From the NCBI GenBank assembly GCA_030762935.1, contig CM060896.1:14682027-14746026 (forward strand): a stretch of 64,000 nucleotides of DNA, given 5' to 3'. The stretch's first letter is position 1; every line of letters begins with the position of its first letter. Shown here piece after piece: positions 22,653 through 34,066 of the stretch. The position numbers and the translations under genes are program-made. The notes under the pieces are model-generated. The model saw nothing but the letters and a program-made list of their open reading frames with translations. It had not been told where the DNA came from and did not search any database. The DNA comes from Hymenopus coronatus. Its lineage: Eukaryota; Arthropoda; Insecta; Mantodea; Hymenopodidae.

Positions 22653-23208
22653 ACTTTCTCTACTATATGTAGTAAGAGGAAATGTATTGTATTTTATCCC
22701 AAAAATTTGATATTAAATTTTCACTGGAAAATACAAATTTTGATATTCCATGAATACAAAAAAATTCATTTTAGAAAAAGGTTCATATGCAGGCGTGTGT
22801 GTATGATTGTATTTGCACTGCATAATTGAGCGTCTGTGTAAACAGCATAACTCAAAAATGGAAAGTTGGTGGAATACCAAACTTCCTAATTAACTAATTG
22901 CTAATTAACTGCAGTATCTACCAAAGATGCAACATGAAGATTTTCAACAAAACTGCCCATCCTAAACTTCTCTTTACATGGAAGATTTTTGAAATGTTTT
23001 ACTTTCTATAAAATAACAGTTGTGATTAAATATATATTAAAGATATTTACATGACAAATTAATTGTATATCTTGAATTTCTGAGAATATCCTGTTAAGTC
23101 CTCTTCATTTAGAAGACATTTTGTATAATCTCATATAAATGGTAAATATTAACTGAAAGACAAAAAGTATTCTATACAAAAAATGAAGATCTTTTTAAAA
23201 CACACAGG
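22653..23208 (+). mobile_element. Helentron-like repeat, 3'-truncated
   Basis: Starts ACTTTCTCTACTATATG, has the CCCAAAAATTTGATATTAAA block, a short GTGTGT core and the TAAAGATATTTACATGACAAAT block, and stops in AAAACACACAGG. The hairpin end is missing. Confidence 0.75.
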
Positions 23209-25039
23209 GAGCAACTTACAACTCACAGGGGCATACCTGCTACTTCGTACAGCATTGACAGCAAGCTATTATCATGCCTAAATCAAGTGTTGGAAATGAA
23301 ATGGCAGGTGGCAAGTATTGTGGCATGACCTTTGCCCAGTTACATATTAACCACCTTGCTACCCCTGAATGCACATATTTACTCTGACACACACAAGTTG
23401 ATTTGGAACAGACTGTTTTTTGGGTTTCAATTTCAGGAAGTTGGCAAGGATGCCTATCAACACCACTGGCAAGCACTATTACTGCTGGAACAATGGTTCT
23501 GTGCCGGTTCAGTCATTTAGAGTCCAGTTGCCGAGCCTACATTCTATCTCCTACCACTTTGGTGCTGGCACATTAAGCTTTTACAAGTTTCAGAAACTCT
23601 GATTGTTAATCATGTTGCTGATAAGTGTTTTGTATCTTGTGTGTGTGCATTGATGATCAGAGTTTTGTATCTTAACTGTAGGGCACTGATGACCTTGTAG
23701 TTGAGCGCCCTTAAACACTAACCATCATCATCATCTTAACTGCACATGTATTGTTGCAACCCTAGGGGGAAATGTGAGTAGGGACGTAGCAATAACAGGG
23801 TAGAGCTTAACAATTTACTACTAATTTATTTCACAGTTGCTAACTTGTACGTACAACATATTTAAAGGGACAAAGAAAGAGTTAGTGAGAAGAATAACAG
23901 ATTCATCTTACCTTTGGAAACATGTTGAGGTGCAGCTTGGTTCACACCCTTGTAATGCAGACAAAGATTCTATAAGTTCAAAATATACAGGCAGAAGATG
24001 TGCATCGTGCGCCCACCCGTCCAGACCACCAAGACAAGAGCCCCGCTAGCCAGATGTGTAGCTAGTTTTTATAGATTTTACCATCCTCAGGTTGACACAT
24101 CATATTTCCCAAATAAGGTGAGTTACTTTATGATTATAACAGCCAATTCTGCAAAGGTTAAATGACACCCACGTAGTCACAATATGTCACAGCATGTGAG
24201 CATGAATCACAGGAAATGGGATATCCTGGCATGGCAGTGACATGTGTTGCACTGTTCTACATCACTAAGACAAATGCATTCTCCAACTTTTGAAAGAAAT
24301 AATATTTGTCTGAAACTAAAAAGAATTATAAATTATTCCAATTATTAAACAATTATTTGACTGTCAAGCTGCAACCGCGACAGTATGTATTACCGTATTT
24401 CATCTAAAACGCCTCCCATTCAAAGCTAGCTTGGTGGGGAAACCACCAAACACGCAAGGCTTTAATAATATCCATTCCTTCATGAAGCAGGAAGCAGCTT
24501 CTGGCAACATTCTAATACCACTGAAGAAAGTGCAGCATCAAAAGTACCTGAGTGAACAATACGTAAAATAATTAAAGAAGGGGAAAAGTGTGAGGAACAA
24601 GGGACCTCTTTGGAACACCTGGAAAGGTTCATCATGTACAAAATGGATAACTAACATTGGTGATTTTGATATGTGTGTAATTTGGCAAACAGTTTACAAT
24701 TTTGAAAAAACCATGCCCACTGTCAGAAATCTGCTCATCCATTAACTTTAAAGAGGGAAGCACAAGTTTAAAGATTATCTTACGTGACATGGGTTTCAAG
24801 CGGAAGAAAACAATAAAGATCTTGCCGAAGAGTTTGGCACTTGTCATGTTTGGCATAAAAACTTTATTCTGCTGATTTACTTTCCTGAGTTTTTTGTCTT
24901 ACTGTTTACATACACCACATTTACACAAACAGTAAAATCCATGTCCGAGGCAGGAGTCAGACCTGGTTCTCTATGCGACAAAGCACCAATAACAAATACA
25001 CAAGGCACAAGGACCAGCTAACTCGCTTCCATGCACTAT
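23209..25039. other. Intron with SINE-like tail, otherwise unclassified
   Basis: 23640-23745 ends GGGCACTGATGACCTTGTAG, then GTTGAGCGCCC and a short (ATC)n, a pattern I associate with insect SINE tails; no head was found. 24930-24990 looks faintly tRNA-like on the minus strand. Nothing else was identified. Confidence 0.4.
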
Positions 25040-26110
25040 TAGTTGATCCACAGATCCATTGCACCAGATTTTTCTTCCTTAATAGATAAACTAGAAAACT
25101 ATGGAGTTCAGGGATTAGCAAAGGATTGGATCAGCTCATATTTTAAAAACAGAACTCAATATATCGAATTGAAACATAGAAATAAAGGCAGAACATTGGA
25201 AAGAATAAGATCACGATATGAAATTATTAAGTGGGGGGTTCCACAGGGTTCTAAGCTAGGTCCGTACTTATTCTTGGTATATGTAAATAACATTTTTGAT
25301 TTGGTACAAAGAAATGGAGGCATAGCAATTAGGTATGCAGATGACATGACATTAATAATCAAAGGCAAAACAATAACAAAGGTTGAGGCAAAAGCAAATC
25401 AATACTAAAAACAGTACACGAGCATTATGTAAGTTTAGATATGATACAAAATATTAAAAAGACAGCTTGTATTAATTTTGAATTGAAGAAGACCGCAACA
25501 TTTAGCAACAAAATAGAAATAAATGGAGAAACCATTATATATGCATTCATTTATTCACATATAAAGTATGGAATTACTCTTTGGGGAAATATGGAAACAG
25601 ACACAAATAAAGTATTCACATTACAAAAAAAAAAAAAAAAAATAAAAAAACCACTCAGGATATTGGAGAAAGTAGATAAACAACATTCTAGTAGACACAT
25701 TTTTAAAAATTATAAGATTTTAACTGTTCCCTGCATGTATATATATTTGAAAGTATAAAATGTATTGTACTAGACAACGAGGAGCAAAAAAATAACAATG
25801 TACACAAGTATTGCTTAAGAAATAATAATGAATATTTTAGATTGACACTGAGAGGTACTTTAAATAATTGAGATGTAATAGCTACGGGGAAACAGCTATT
25901 TAATAAGTTACCCAAAGAAGTTAAAAGTATTAAAAATAATAAGTGTATGTTAACATCTGTAAAAAAAGTATTTATTAGAGAATGCTTTTTATAGCATAGG
26001 AGAAATTAAATTAAGTAGTTAAGTTATAAATATAAAGTTATAAATGTGTGTGTATATATATATATATATATATCTATCCTTTAACAATTGTATGTAAAGG
26101 ATGAATAGAA
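25040..26110 (+). pseudogene. LINE-B reverse transcriptase fragment, internally deleted
   Basis: The frame from 25043 reads like a Jockey/CR1-type RT: DKLENYGVQGLAKDWISSYF, IIKWGVPQGSKLGPYLFLVY and IRYADDMTLIIKG (the AxDD active-site block, here YADD). Downstream AFIYSHIKYGITLWGN follows NGETI directly, so roughly 100 residues between the RT and this block are missing. FNKLPKEVKSIKN closes the ORF near 25950. An A-tract (25626-25641) and a (TA)n tract (26053-26073) lie inside. The 5' end is missing. Pseudogene. Confidence 0.87.
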
Positions 26111-26502
26111 TGAGTTTAAAATGTTTGTGAAATCAAAGTAATAGTGCAAGCTATATCTGTGAAATATAGCCATGTTGCACTCCATCATTCACCTTCTAGC
26201 AGAAGGAAAGTGTTGCTTGGGCATAGACTCTGTTCAATGTGTGAAGAAAGAAGGTGACTGACTGGCACAGAACTATTGTTGCTACTGTACCACTGGGTGG
26301 TGCTGGTGGTGTTGGTAGTGGTGGCAGTGACTGTGTATTGTTTTGTTTTGCTCTGTACCCTTCCATTCAACTTTGTATTAATACATCCCTGATCAGAGGC
26401 ATTTGGAATATAAAATTCAAACCCTTAAACTAAATGAGGATAAATGATTCTGAGTCTTGCAGAAATTGCATCCGTAAATACTTTCTCTCAAACTGTTTCC
26501 AG
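26111..26502. other. Intron, nothing recognised
   Basis: Short stretch between LINE-B and exon 7; contains a simple TGGTGG-rich segment at 26290-26330. Confidence 0.5.
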
Positions 26503-26616
26503 GGAAGGCAGCGGCTGAAGGTTCTTGATAATCGATTGTCAGAACTAACTTCAGGACAGACTGAGCCAGTCTCAGGTCAGGATTCCAGTCAAGATGGATC
26601 TTCTGACAATGATGAG
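26503..26616 (+). CDS. PHLDB: PHLDB/LL5 exon 7 of window
   Basis: 114 nt, 38 codons, phase 0 to 0. Acceptor ACTGTTTCCAG ends at 26502 and donor GTAGGT starts at 26617. The peptide starts with a short helix (GRQRLKVLDNRLSEL) that could finish the coiled coil, then becomes a Ser/Gln/Asp-rich disordered tail ending GSSDNDE. The preceding intron is 10 kb and holds a Helentron-like repeat, LINE sequence, MITE 1 and further LINE sequence. The exon is convincing because of its splice signals, codon phase and GC content. The tail is not a block I recognise from vertebrate PHLDB. Confidence 0.82.
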
Positions 26617-26974
26617 GTAGGTACATCACAATAGCATATGGGCATGTTAAAGAATGTTTTTAATTTCGTGGGCTCTATACATCCAATGTATAAAATCTTT
26701 CTTTTTATCTTGTGTGAACCAACAATATAAAAAGACGTATGTTTGCATTTTCAGCTGTTTTGAATATTTAGTTTATTGTTGGCAATGGAAAAGGTTATAT
26801 GTGTTTTCAAGTGCTCAGCGAGTTTTTACTTTCGAAAAAGGTGAATCAAAGAATTTGTATTATATTTTGCTTGAAAAATGGAATAAAGTACAGCACCACA
26901 TTCACAATGTTGATTATGGATTTTGTTGAATCTACTATGAGTAAGACAAGAGTTTACAAGTGATATAAATATTT
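26617..26974. other. Intron, nothing recognised
   Basis: AT-rich sequence between exon 7 and the mariner pair. Confidence 0.55.
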
Positions 26975-27874
26975 CAAAGGGGGTCAAGAAGATAACAACC
27001 ACTCTGGGCACCCTAGCACGTTGATTATGTTGACACTGTGGAAGAAGTATAGAAAATAGTTTTGGAAAATTGCAAAAGCACCATCAGAGAGGTTTCTGAT
27101 TATGTCAGCAAGAAATTTTTTTGTATGCTTTGGGCATGAAACATGAGCAGCAATGTTTGTTCTGAAATTGTTGAATTTCAACCAAAATGTTGTGAAGAAA
27201 TCACTAAATGAGGTCGACAATGATCCAGAACTTCAAAAGAAGGTAACAAAGCATGAGTATATGGATATGATGTTGAAACCAAGGCCCAATCATCTCAATG
27301 AAAAGTGTCTGAAGAATCAAGACCAAAAAAAATTCAATAGTTTTGATCACATATGAAGGTTCTTCTCACTGTTTTCTTTGATTACAATGGGATAGTGCAA
27401 GGTGAGTTCCTGCATTATGGTCGTACAGTCAATAAGGAATACTACCTGAAAGTTTGCGCTGTTTGCATGAAGCAATTCAAAGAAAATGACCAGAATTGTA
27501 ATAAAACCACTTGTGGAACTTGTATCACAATAATGCTCTTCCTCACACCTCAGTGCTTGTTCATGATTTTTTGGCAAAAACTAAACTGTTATGTTGCCTC
27601 AGCCACCATATTTGCTGGGCATGGCCCCCTGCAATTTCTTTCTATTCCCAAGGATGAAGAAAACCATTGATAAGATAAAAACAGAATCGCTGAAGGAGCT
27701 GAACTCCATTATGAAAAGTGAGTTTCAGAAGTTCTTCCAAGATTGGAAAAAGCACAGGCCCAAGTATATTATATTTGAGAGGGGTTACTTGGAAGGGACA
27801 AACTTTATGTTGATGATTAAATAAAGATTGTTGAAGAAAAACAAAAACTCTCATTATTTTTGTATTACACCTTG
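26975..27874 (+). pseudogene. mariner relic T3
   Basis: Broken frames of a mariner transposase: KIVLENCKSTIREVSDYVSK, VPKLLNFNQ-like block, NDDPEL-like block, VLLTVFFDYNGIVQGEFLHY (second catalytic Asp region), VNKEYYLKV, then MLPQPPYLLGMAPCNFFLFP where the last catalytic Asp of SPDLAPCD is Asn or lost, and EFQKFFQDWKKHRPKYII. Several shifts and stops. The right end reads TTACACCTTG followed by TA at 27875, a mariner-like terminus; the left end is eroded. Confidence 0.85.
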
Positions 27875-28255
27875 TATAATTGGAATAAAATACAAGGTGC
27901 TATCCAAAACTTCCCAAAATTCATGTATGCTGCATGACTAAGTAGTAAAGAAGAAAATGCCACTAGATGACACTTCGTACATCTCTTGTGAATCAGTGCG
28001 CCAAGCAGCTTCATTCTGAGTGGATGCACTTAGAGTTGTAAGCTTTTCTCTAGTGTTGTGTGTTACTTACATTGTGATTGATCGGTGAAAGATGTGACGG
28101 ATCAATGTCTATGTAAATTTTCTTGATAAAACTGCTTCAGAAACACATGAATTGTTAAAGTAAACATTTGGAGATGATGCACTAGACCGAAACCAAACCT
28201 AAGAATGATTCAAATAATTTAAAAATGCTCAAACATTGGTAATGAAGTGAAGAGG

Positions 28256-29078
28256 TAATGAGAGTGGTATACTTTAAATATGTACACTCAATAATTTCAT
28301 ATGGTATACACTTTTGGAGAGATTTTAACCAATCAATTGCAACTCTCAAAATACAAAAGAAAATCTTAAGAATAATGAAGTGGGTATCACCACACATTCC
28401 AAGAAAGCCTATTTTGATGAGTTTAATATTCTCGCACTACCATGTATACATATTCTAGAAACAGTCTCCTTTATTCATAGCAATATGCAATACTTTAAAA
28501 GAAATAAGGATTATAATAATAATGATGATGACCATGATGATGACGATGATGATGATAATAATGATAACGATAATGATGAAGATAAGGATGATGATAAAAT
28601 TGATGATTAAAATGATGATAAAATGATGATTAAAATGATGATAAAATGGTGATAAAAATTATGTTAAAAATGATGATGATGAAGATGATGATGATAATAA
28701 TACCTTTATTGTCAATAGACTGTAATACAGTTTCTGATATTACTCAAACAACTGAGGCAATACACTTACAATGTCACCGACTTAATAAAACTCGCAATAG
28801 TGTATCCCTTAAAGAAATAATTTTATATAATAAGATACCCAGATTGTTAAAAGCTGTGCCAGGAAACATTTTTAAATCTAAAGTGCATAAATTATTATTA
28901 AAACACACATTTTATAACATTAATGATTTTCTTAACTCTGTTATTTAACACCTATTGTATTAGAACACCTGTATTATATTACACCTGTATATTTCTTGTA
29001 CTATTTTATTTGTAAGTAATGACGAAGCCATATGTACAAATTATATATCTGCGGTGAATAAAAATTGAATTGAATGAC
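28256..29078 (+). pseudogene. LINE-B 3' end inserted in mariner T4
   Basis: 5'-truncated LINE-B: YFKYVHSIISYGIHFWRDFN, ILALPCIHILETVSFIHSN, then after a GAT-rich tract HLQCHRLNKTRNSVSLKEII, LYNKIPRLLKAVPGNIFKSK and KLLLKHTFYNINDF. It ends in AATAAAAATTGAATTGAATGA at the mariner junction. The short word AATGA occurs at both junctions and may be the target duplication. Confidence 0.85.
28515..28702 (+). repeat. GAT/AAT-rich microsatellite within the LINE ORF
   Basis: About 190 bp of imperfect GAT, GATAAT and GATTAAAAT repeats lie between two halves of the LINE-B C-terminal coding region, where full copies encode a His/Tyr/Asn/Thr/Arg segment. Confidence 0.85.
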
Positions 29079-29591
29079 CATGATCATTCTGGACAGCCAT
29101 CAATTGACATTGCACCCAAAAAAGTTGATGCTGTAAAAAGATTCTCCACTGGCAGTTTGTCCCTGCTGGTATGACAGTGAAGTCTTGAGACAATTGAGGG
29201 AGCAGATGAGGAAAAAACATCCTAAAATGTGGTACATTACAATTGATCTCTTTATGGCGGCAGCGTAAAACTGCATACAGTTTTCATCAACAAATGATAG
29301 TTGTCCCTCATCCACCATATAGTCCTGTATGACTTCTTTTTGTCCTCAAAAATGAAAATCATTTTTGCGAGGTAGAAGAATTTAGACAATTGAAGAAATT
29401 CAAGCAAAATCGTAAAAGATATAAAACAAGCTTTGAATAAAGGTCTTCTAAAGGTGTTCAATACTCAGAAGAGGCACTAGAAGTGGACATTTGCAAAGGG
29501 ACTATAACAAAGGTGATGGTGGTGAATAAGAGCTGTGTAAAGTGCAATTCTATTTATTGGTGTATGCTGGGAATTTTTGAGTTGCACCTCA

Positions 29592-30100
29592 TATATTTAT
29601 TCCTGCTTGTTTTACTTATTAACTATCCTTTCATAGTCAGTAGAACAGAAGCAAAAGTAAAAGCAGAAAAAAACTTAATCCATCATGAAACTAAATATTT
29701 TCTACATCAAAGTCATGAAATCCTGTAGCAACATAAAGAGTTGAACTAGTATAAGAGTTAAAACTAATCTATTTTTTCATATTTTCACATAAATGTATAG
29801 AATAATTAAAGTTAAAGTAATATCAAAGTCCTTAATTGACTTGCAACAATATAAACTTAAAAAATTGTTCATAGTCCCACATCATACCTGTCATATACTT
29901 GCCAATTCAGGCATACAAGCAATGCCTATATATTCTTCATTCATAGAGGTGTAATTTTACTTAGTTTTCTGCCTATATATTCTGCTAAATTCTTGGATAT
30001 TTACATGAGATTCATTTTTAAAGTGAAAGCTAAAGTCAGATATAATGAATATCCCCCCCCTCCTCTCCCCCCAAATAGTAATATAAACAAAACAAATTTT
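29592..30100. other. Intron, nothing recognised
   Basis: AT-rich; a C-rich tract at 30052-30072 precedes the SINE head. Confidence 0.5.
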
Positions 30101-30250
30101 GGTTGCCTCCGTGGTCAAATGGTCAGCGAGTTGACTTCTTACCCGGAGGTCCCGGGTTTGATTCCCGGATGGGGTGGGGAATTTTTTGCTAACCAGAATT
30201 ATTCCTATCCCCACAGAATATGAATGTGAGAGTGAATGTGCATGAGTTTA
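30101..30250 (+). repeat. tRNA-derived SINE, family S3
   Basis: GGTTGCCTCCGTGGTCAAAT (box A region) and GTCCCGGGTTTGATTCCCGG (box B and T arm) are tRNA-like. The anticodon stem does not pair and the acceptor stem is poor, so this is a SINE head or pseudo-tRNA. A non-tRNA body with ATGAATGTGAGAGTGAATGT and an A-rich end follows. Confidence 0.65.
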
Positions 30251-30549
30251 GTAATAAAAAATAGATTAAGCTAATGTTCTTAACCTACAGCAATACAAGA
30301 TGTTTCACAAGTCAAGCCCCCAATATGACCATAAAGGGGGTGGCTATACAAAAAAAAAAGTTTTATCTGTTAGTACAACCTCATGTGTTTAAGAAAGAAA
30401 TGTTTTTTTCCACTCAAGTCATAAGTAGAACAGAAGATGGAAAGGTAGAGTCCCTAATGGAGTATGTCATCTCAAAATAACTTGAAATCTCCTTATGGTT
30501 TACCAAAAAAAAAAATGTGAGTCAGTTAGGTAATTTAATATCATGTCAG

Positions 30550-30692
30550 CACGTTTTATGGTAGCTGAATGATTAGAACATCCAGATGGAGACTGGGTGA
30601 TCCATGGTTCAAAACTTGGTTATGGTGTTGAATTTGTTTGTCCAACTCTACCTTTGCAACTCCTGTCCTACACATGACTGAGTGGAAAAAAG
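30550..30692 (+). repeat. tRNA-derived SINE, family S2
   Basis: Matches 36765-36905: box-A-like TGGTAGCTGAATGATTAGAA, box-B-like ATGGTTCAAAACTTGG, then TTGAATTTGTTTGTCCAACT and CTGTCCTACACATGACTGAG. Confidence 0.7.
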
Positions 30693-31039
30693 TTAATTAA
30701 TACTGAATGACCTAGTAGTTTGTTAAATTAGATGTATAAAGACCGGGATTTAAAACCTGTGACATTGTAAGCACCATTGGGGTATGTTCATTTCAAGAGG
30801 CTGAAAGCAGCTTGCTGGCAGTGTTAAATTCAAGCACAAAAGTTGAAAATAAGGCGTACATACAAAGAGTTGACAGTGAACAAGTGCTGATTCATGAACC
30901 ATGTACTGGTTTTGTTTATTCTATTTATCCTTTTAGAACAATTTACATTGTTATTCGGACATGTCAATGTTATAAATATTCCACTAATTTTATACATGTG
31001 TACAGTGGTAATGTAGCTAGATGATAAGACAATAAACAA
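30693..31039. other. Intron, nothing recognised
   Basis: AT-rich; short overlapping frames only. Confidence 0.5.
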
Positions 31040-31601
31040 TTTTCAATTACACATCATTAACTTATTAAGAGCTAATAATTCACGTTATATTTTGAATACA
31101 CGCTATAACACAGGCTTATTAACTCGTGATATTTGTACAATATGATACATACTCAACTATGGAATAAAATGTATGCAGAAGTAGGAACGATTTTAAACGC
31201 TTTTTTAAAATGGTGGAATTTAGTGATTACTTTGATATTCTGAGGCAATATGTTAAATAGTCTAATACCCAAATTCTTTACATTATTTTTAGCTAGGTTG
31301 GTTCTACAGAACTGAATATGCGGTGCATTCTTTTGTCGAGTGCTATATTGATGGAGTTTTGATTTATTTCAAGCTGATTGTACATTTTTTTAATATAAGT
31401 TAATGTCTCCAATATAAATACACAAGTAAGAGTCAATATTTTTTGTTCTTTGAAAAGAGCTCTACATGAGCACCGACTATCCTTGCCTCTTATTATTCTA
31501 ATTGCCCTTTTCTGTAGTTTAAATATTTGCTCACTCTCATAACATGTACTCCAGAAAATTATGCCATAGCGCATTAGGCTGTGAAAATTTGCATAGTAAA
31601 C

Positions 31602-31613
31602 ATTCCTTTGGAT
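31602..31613. repeat. 12-bp target-site duplication, left copy
   Basis: ATTCCTTTGGAT, identical to 34055-34066 and present once in the uninterrupted LINE reading frame. Confidence 0.93.
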
Positions 31614-32390
31614 ATTAATATAAAAATAATAGTTGCAACAAATCTTCACTTATCTTTTGGAATCCTTGCCTGGACTAGTTTCGCAACGATTTCATTGCAT
31701 TATCAACATATCCTTTTGGTCTCTTTTTTGATGTTGTTTATTTACACTGTTATGGTTACTGCTACTAGGTGGATTGTGTACTAATGCATTGCTAACTACT
31801 GGAATCAAAACAAATTTGGTAAGAGTGTCAATTGGAGGTATATCAAAATTCATTGCATGATTTCTATACTTTAATATAAATATTTTCTCCCAAACCATTA
31901 AATCTATGGGCTCATTTAAATGTTTTAATAATTTAACATCTGGATTTATTTCATGATTAAATTTCCAAAAATGTTCTGCTACAGCTGATTTATCAATTTG
32001 TTTGTATTTAATATTCCTAAAGTGTTCCTTTACTCTGGTTTCCAAATGACGTTTAGTCTTACCAATATCAACAAGGCCACAATTTAAACAGTTTAATTGA
32101 TAAATGCCAGATTTTTTATTTTTTGAAATTTCATCCTTTTTAGAAAAGCCTAACAAATTTTTTATACTGTATTTATTTTGAGGAACCAATATTATGCCAT
32201 GCTCTTTGAAAATATTTGTGAATTTTTTATTTGCCCAAGGGCGATAAGTAAATTTTTTAAAAATGTAATTATCTTTTATTTTCTTAAGCGTAGAAATATC
32301 TTTAATAGCTTTTTGATATTTAAACTTCTAAATTTTTTTATTTATAAAATCAGTATTAAAACCATTAATTAAAGCAGTGTTAATAATGTG
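31614..32390 (-). repeat. P4 left inverted arm (copy of the endonuclease region)
   Basis: Inverse of 33232-34008. On the minus strand it encodes an open frame (Met at 32189) with SGIYQLNCLNCGLVDIGKTK and SAVAEHFWKFNHEINPD. It differs from the right arm by only a few substitutions, for example a Gly/Glu change before PIDLMVWEK. Confidence 0.95.
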
Positions 32391-32391
32391 A

Positions 32392-33930
32392 TTTGATCCA
32401 ATTTTACCCAGAATATATGCTCTTCCCAAAATTCATAAACCTGGAAATAAAATGAGACCTATTGTAAATTGCATAAATTCACCTACTTACAGCCTAGCTA
32501 AATGGTTAAATAAAAAATTCACTAATTTTGAAAAATTTGAGAGTTTAAGTATTAAAAATTCTTTTGAGCTAGTTGAAAGGATCAGCAATATTACATTATC
32601 TACTAATGATAAACTTGTTTCTTTTGATGTAACTGCTTTGTTTCCAAGCATTCCTAGAGAAAAACTTTTGACATTTTTAAAAAAATGGTTAAGTTCTATA
32701 GAACTGAATGAAAATTTAATACATGATTTTGTTATCCTTACTAATCTTTGTTTGGATCAAAATTTTTTCAGCTTTAATGACAAATTCTATCAACAAACTT
32801 CTGGTTTAGCAATGGGTAGTCCACTTTCACCTTTTCTTGCTGATCTTTTCATGAGCTATTTTGAAATACAGGTCACTAAAGCATTCCCTCTAATTTTTAA
32901 AACTTGGTATAGATATGTAGATGATATATTTGTTATTGTTCCTGATAAACATGTAAATGATGCTTTAAAACTTTTAAATTTACAAGATTAGGCTATAAAA
33001 TTCACATTAGAAACTGAAAGTGATGGCTATCTCCCTTTCCTGGATTTAAAAATAATAAAAAAAGACAATAAATTGAATTTTGGAATATACAGAAAGCAAA
33101 CCCACACTGATAATTATATAAAAAATAATGGCTTTAACCCTTTTTCACATAAAGTTGCTGTTTTTAATAGTTTAATTTATAGGTTAATTAATTTACCCCT
33201 TAATAAAGATGAATTCTATAAAGAATATAAACACATTATTAACACTGCTTTAATTAATGGTTTTAATACTGATTTTATAAATAAAAAAATTGAGAAGTTT
33301 AAATATCAAAAAGCTATTAAAGATATTTCTACGCTTAAGAAAATAAAAGATAATTACATTTTTAAAAAATTTACTTATCACTCTTGGGCAAATAAAAAAT
33401 TCACAAATATTTTCAAAGAGCATGGCATAATATTGGTTCCTCAAAATAAATACAGTATAAAAAATTTGTTAGGCTTTTCTAAAAAGGATGAAATTTCAAA
33501 AAATAAAAAATCTGGCATTTATCAATTAAACTGTTTAAATTGTGGCCTTGTTGATATTGGTAAGACTAAACGTCATTTGGAAACCAGAGTAAAGGAACAC
33601 TTTAGGAATATTAAATACAAACAAATTGATAAATCAGCTGTAGCAGAACATTTTTGGAAATTTAATCATGAAATAAATCCAGATGTTAAATTATTAAAAC
33701 ACTTAAATGGGCCCATAGATTTAATGGTTTGGGAGAAAATATTTATATTAAAGTATAGAAATCATGCAATGAATTTTGATATACCTCCAATTGACACTCT
33801 TACCAAATTTGTTTTGATTCCAGTAGTTAGCAATGCATTAGTACACAATCCACCTAGTAGCAGTAACCATAACAGTGAAAATAAACAACATCAAAAAAGA
33901 GACCAAAAGGATATGTTGATAATGCAATGA
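32392..33930 (+). pseudogene. P4 reverse transcriptase plus GIY-YIG endonuclease ORF, one stop
   Basis: A single frame of 513 codons starting inside the RT. Blocks in order: YALPKIHKPGNKMRPIVN (PLE RT entry), KLVSFDVTALFPSIPREKL (first catalytic Asp), QQTSGLAMGSPLSPFLADLF and RYVDDIFVIV (YVDD at 32914). Then IKFTLETESDGYLPFLDLKI, a Lys-rich linker and the endonuclease GIYQLNCLNCGLVDIGKTKR from 33514, followed by KSAVAEHFWKFNHE. One TAG at 32989-32991 breaks the frame. The usual Tyr of the YIG motif is Asp (VDIG) in both arms. The RT N terminus is missing. Likely inactive. Confidence 0.93.
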
Positions 33931-34054
33931 AATCGTTGCGAAACTAGTCCAGGCAAGGATTCCAAAAGATAAGCGAAGATTTGTTGCAACTATTATTTTT
34001 ATATTAATATTTGTGTTATTCTTCACTGTTACTAGCTTCTTTTTACATTTATAA

Positions 34055-34066
34055 ATTCCTTTGGAT
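34055..34066. repeat. 12-bp target-site duplication, right copy
   Basis: ATTCCTTTGGAT, the partner of 31602-31613; LINE-B sequence resumes at 34067. Confidence 0.93.

Larger units (their letters stand above)
27893..29591 (+). pseudogene. mariner relic T4, split by a LINE-B insertion
   Basis: Left end CAAGGTGCTATCCAAAACTT after TA (27891-27892); right end is the complement of TGAGGTGCAACTCAAAAATT followed by TA (29592). Coding pieces: KTASETHELLK-like and FGDDALDRNQT near 28135-28195; after the LINE, HDHSGQPSID near 29085, VPHPPYSPV near 29300-29325 and a FRGRRF-like block. The middle of the transposase is missing, so T4 is internally deleted as well as interrupted. Confidence 0.85.
31614..34054 (+). 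mobile_element. Penelope-like retroelement P4 with inverted arms
   Basis: 2.44 kb between 12-bp duplications. Left arm 31614-32390 is the near-identical inverse of 33232-34008 (a handful of differences seen, plus an extra 46 bp at the right end). The + strand body from 32391 encodes a truncated RT followed by a GIY-YIG endonuclease. The left arm carries an inverted copy of the endonuclease end. This matches the PLE habit of carrying terminal repeats that may be inverted and of 5' truncation. The close match of the arms argues for a recent insertion. Confidence 0.95.

Noticed and set aside
30101..30180. Possible tRNA gene
   Set aside because: Box A and box B are good, but the anticodon arm does not pair and the acceptor stem is poor. 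A SINE-like body follows.
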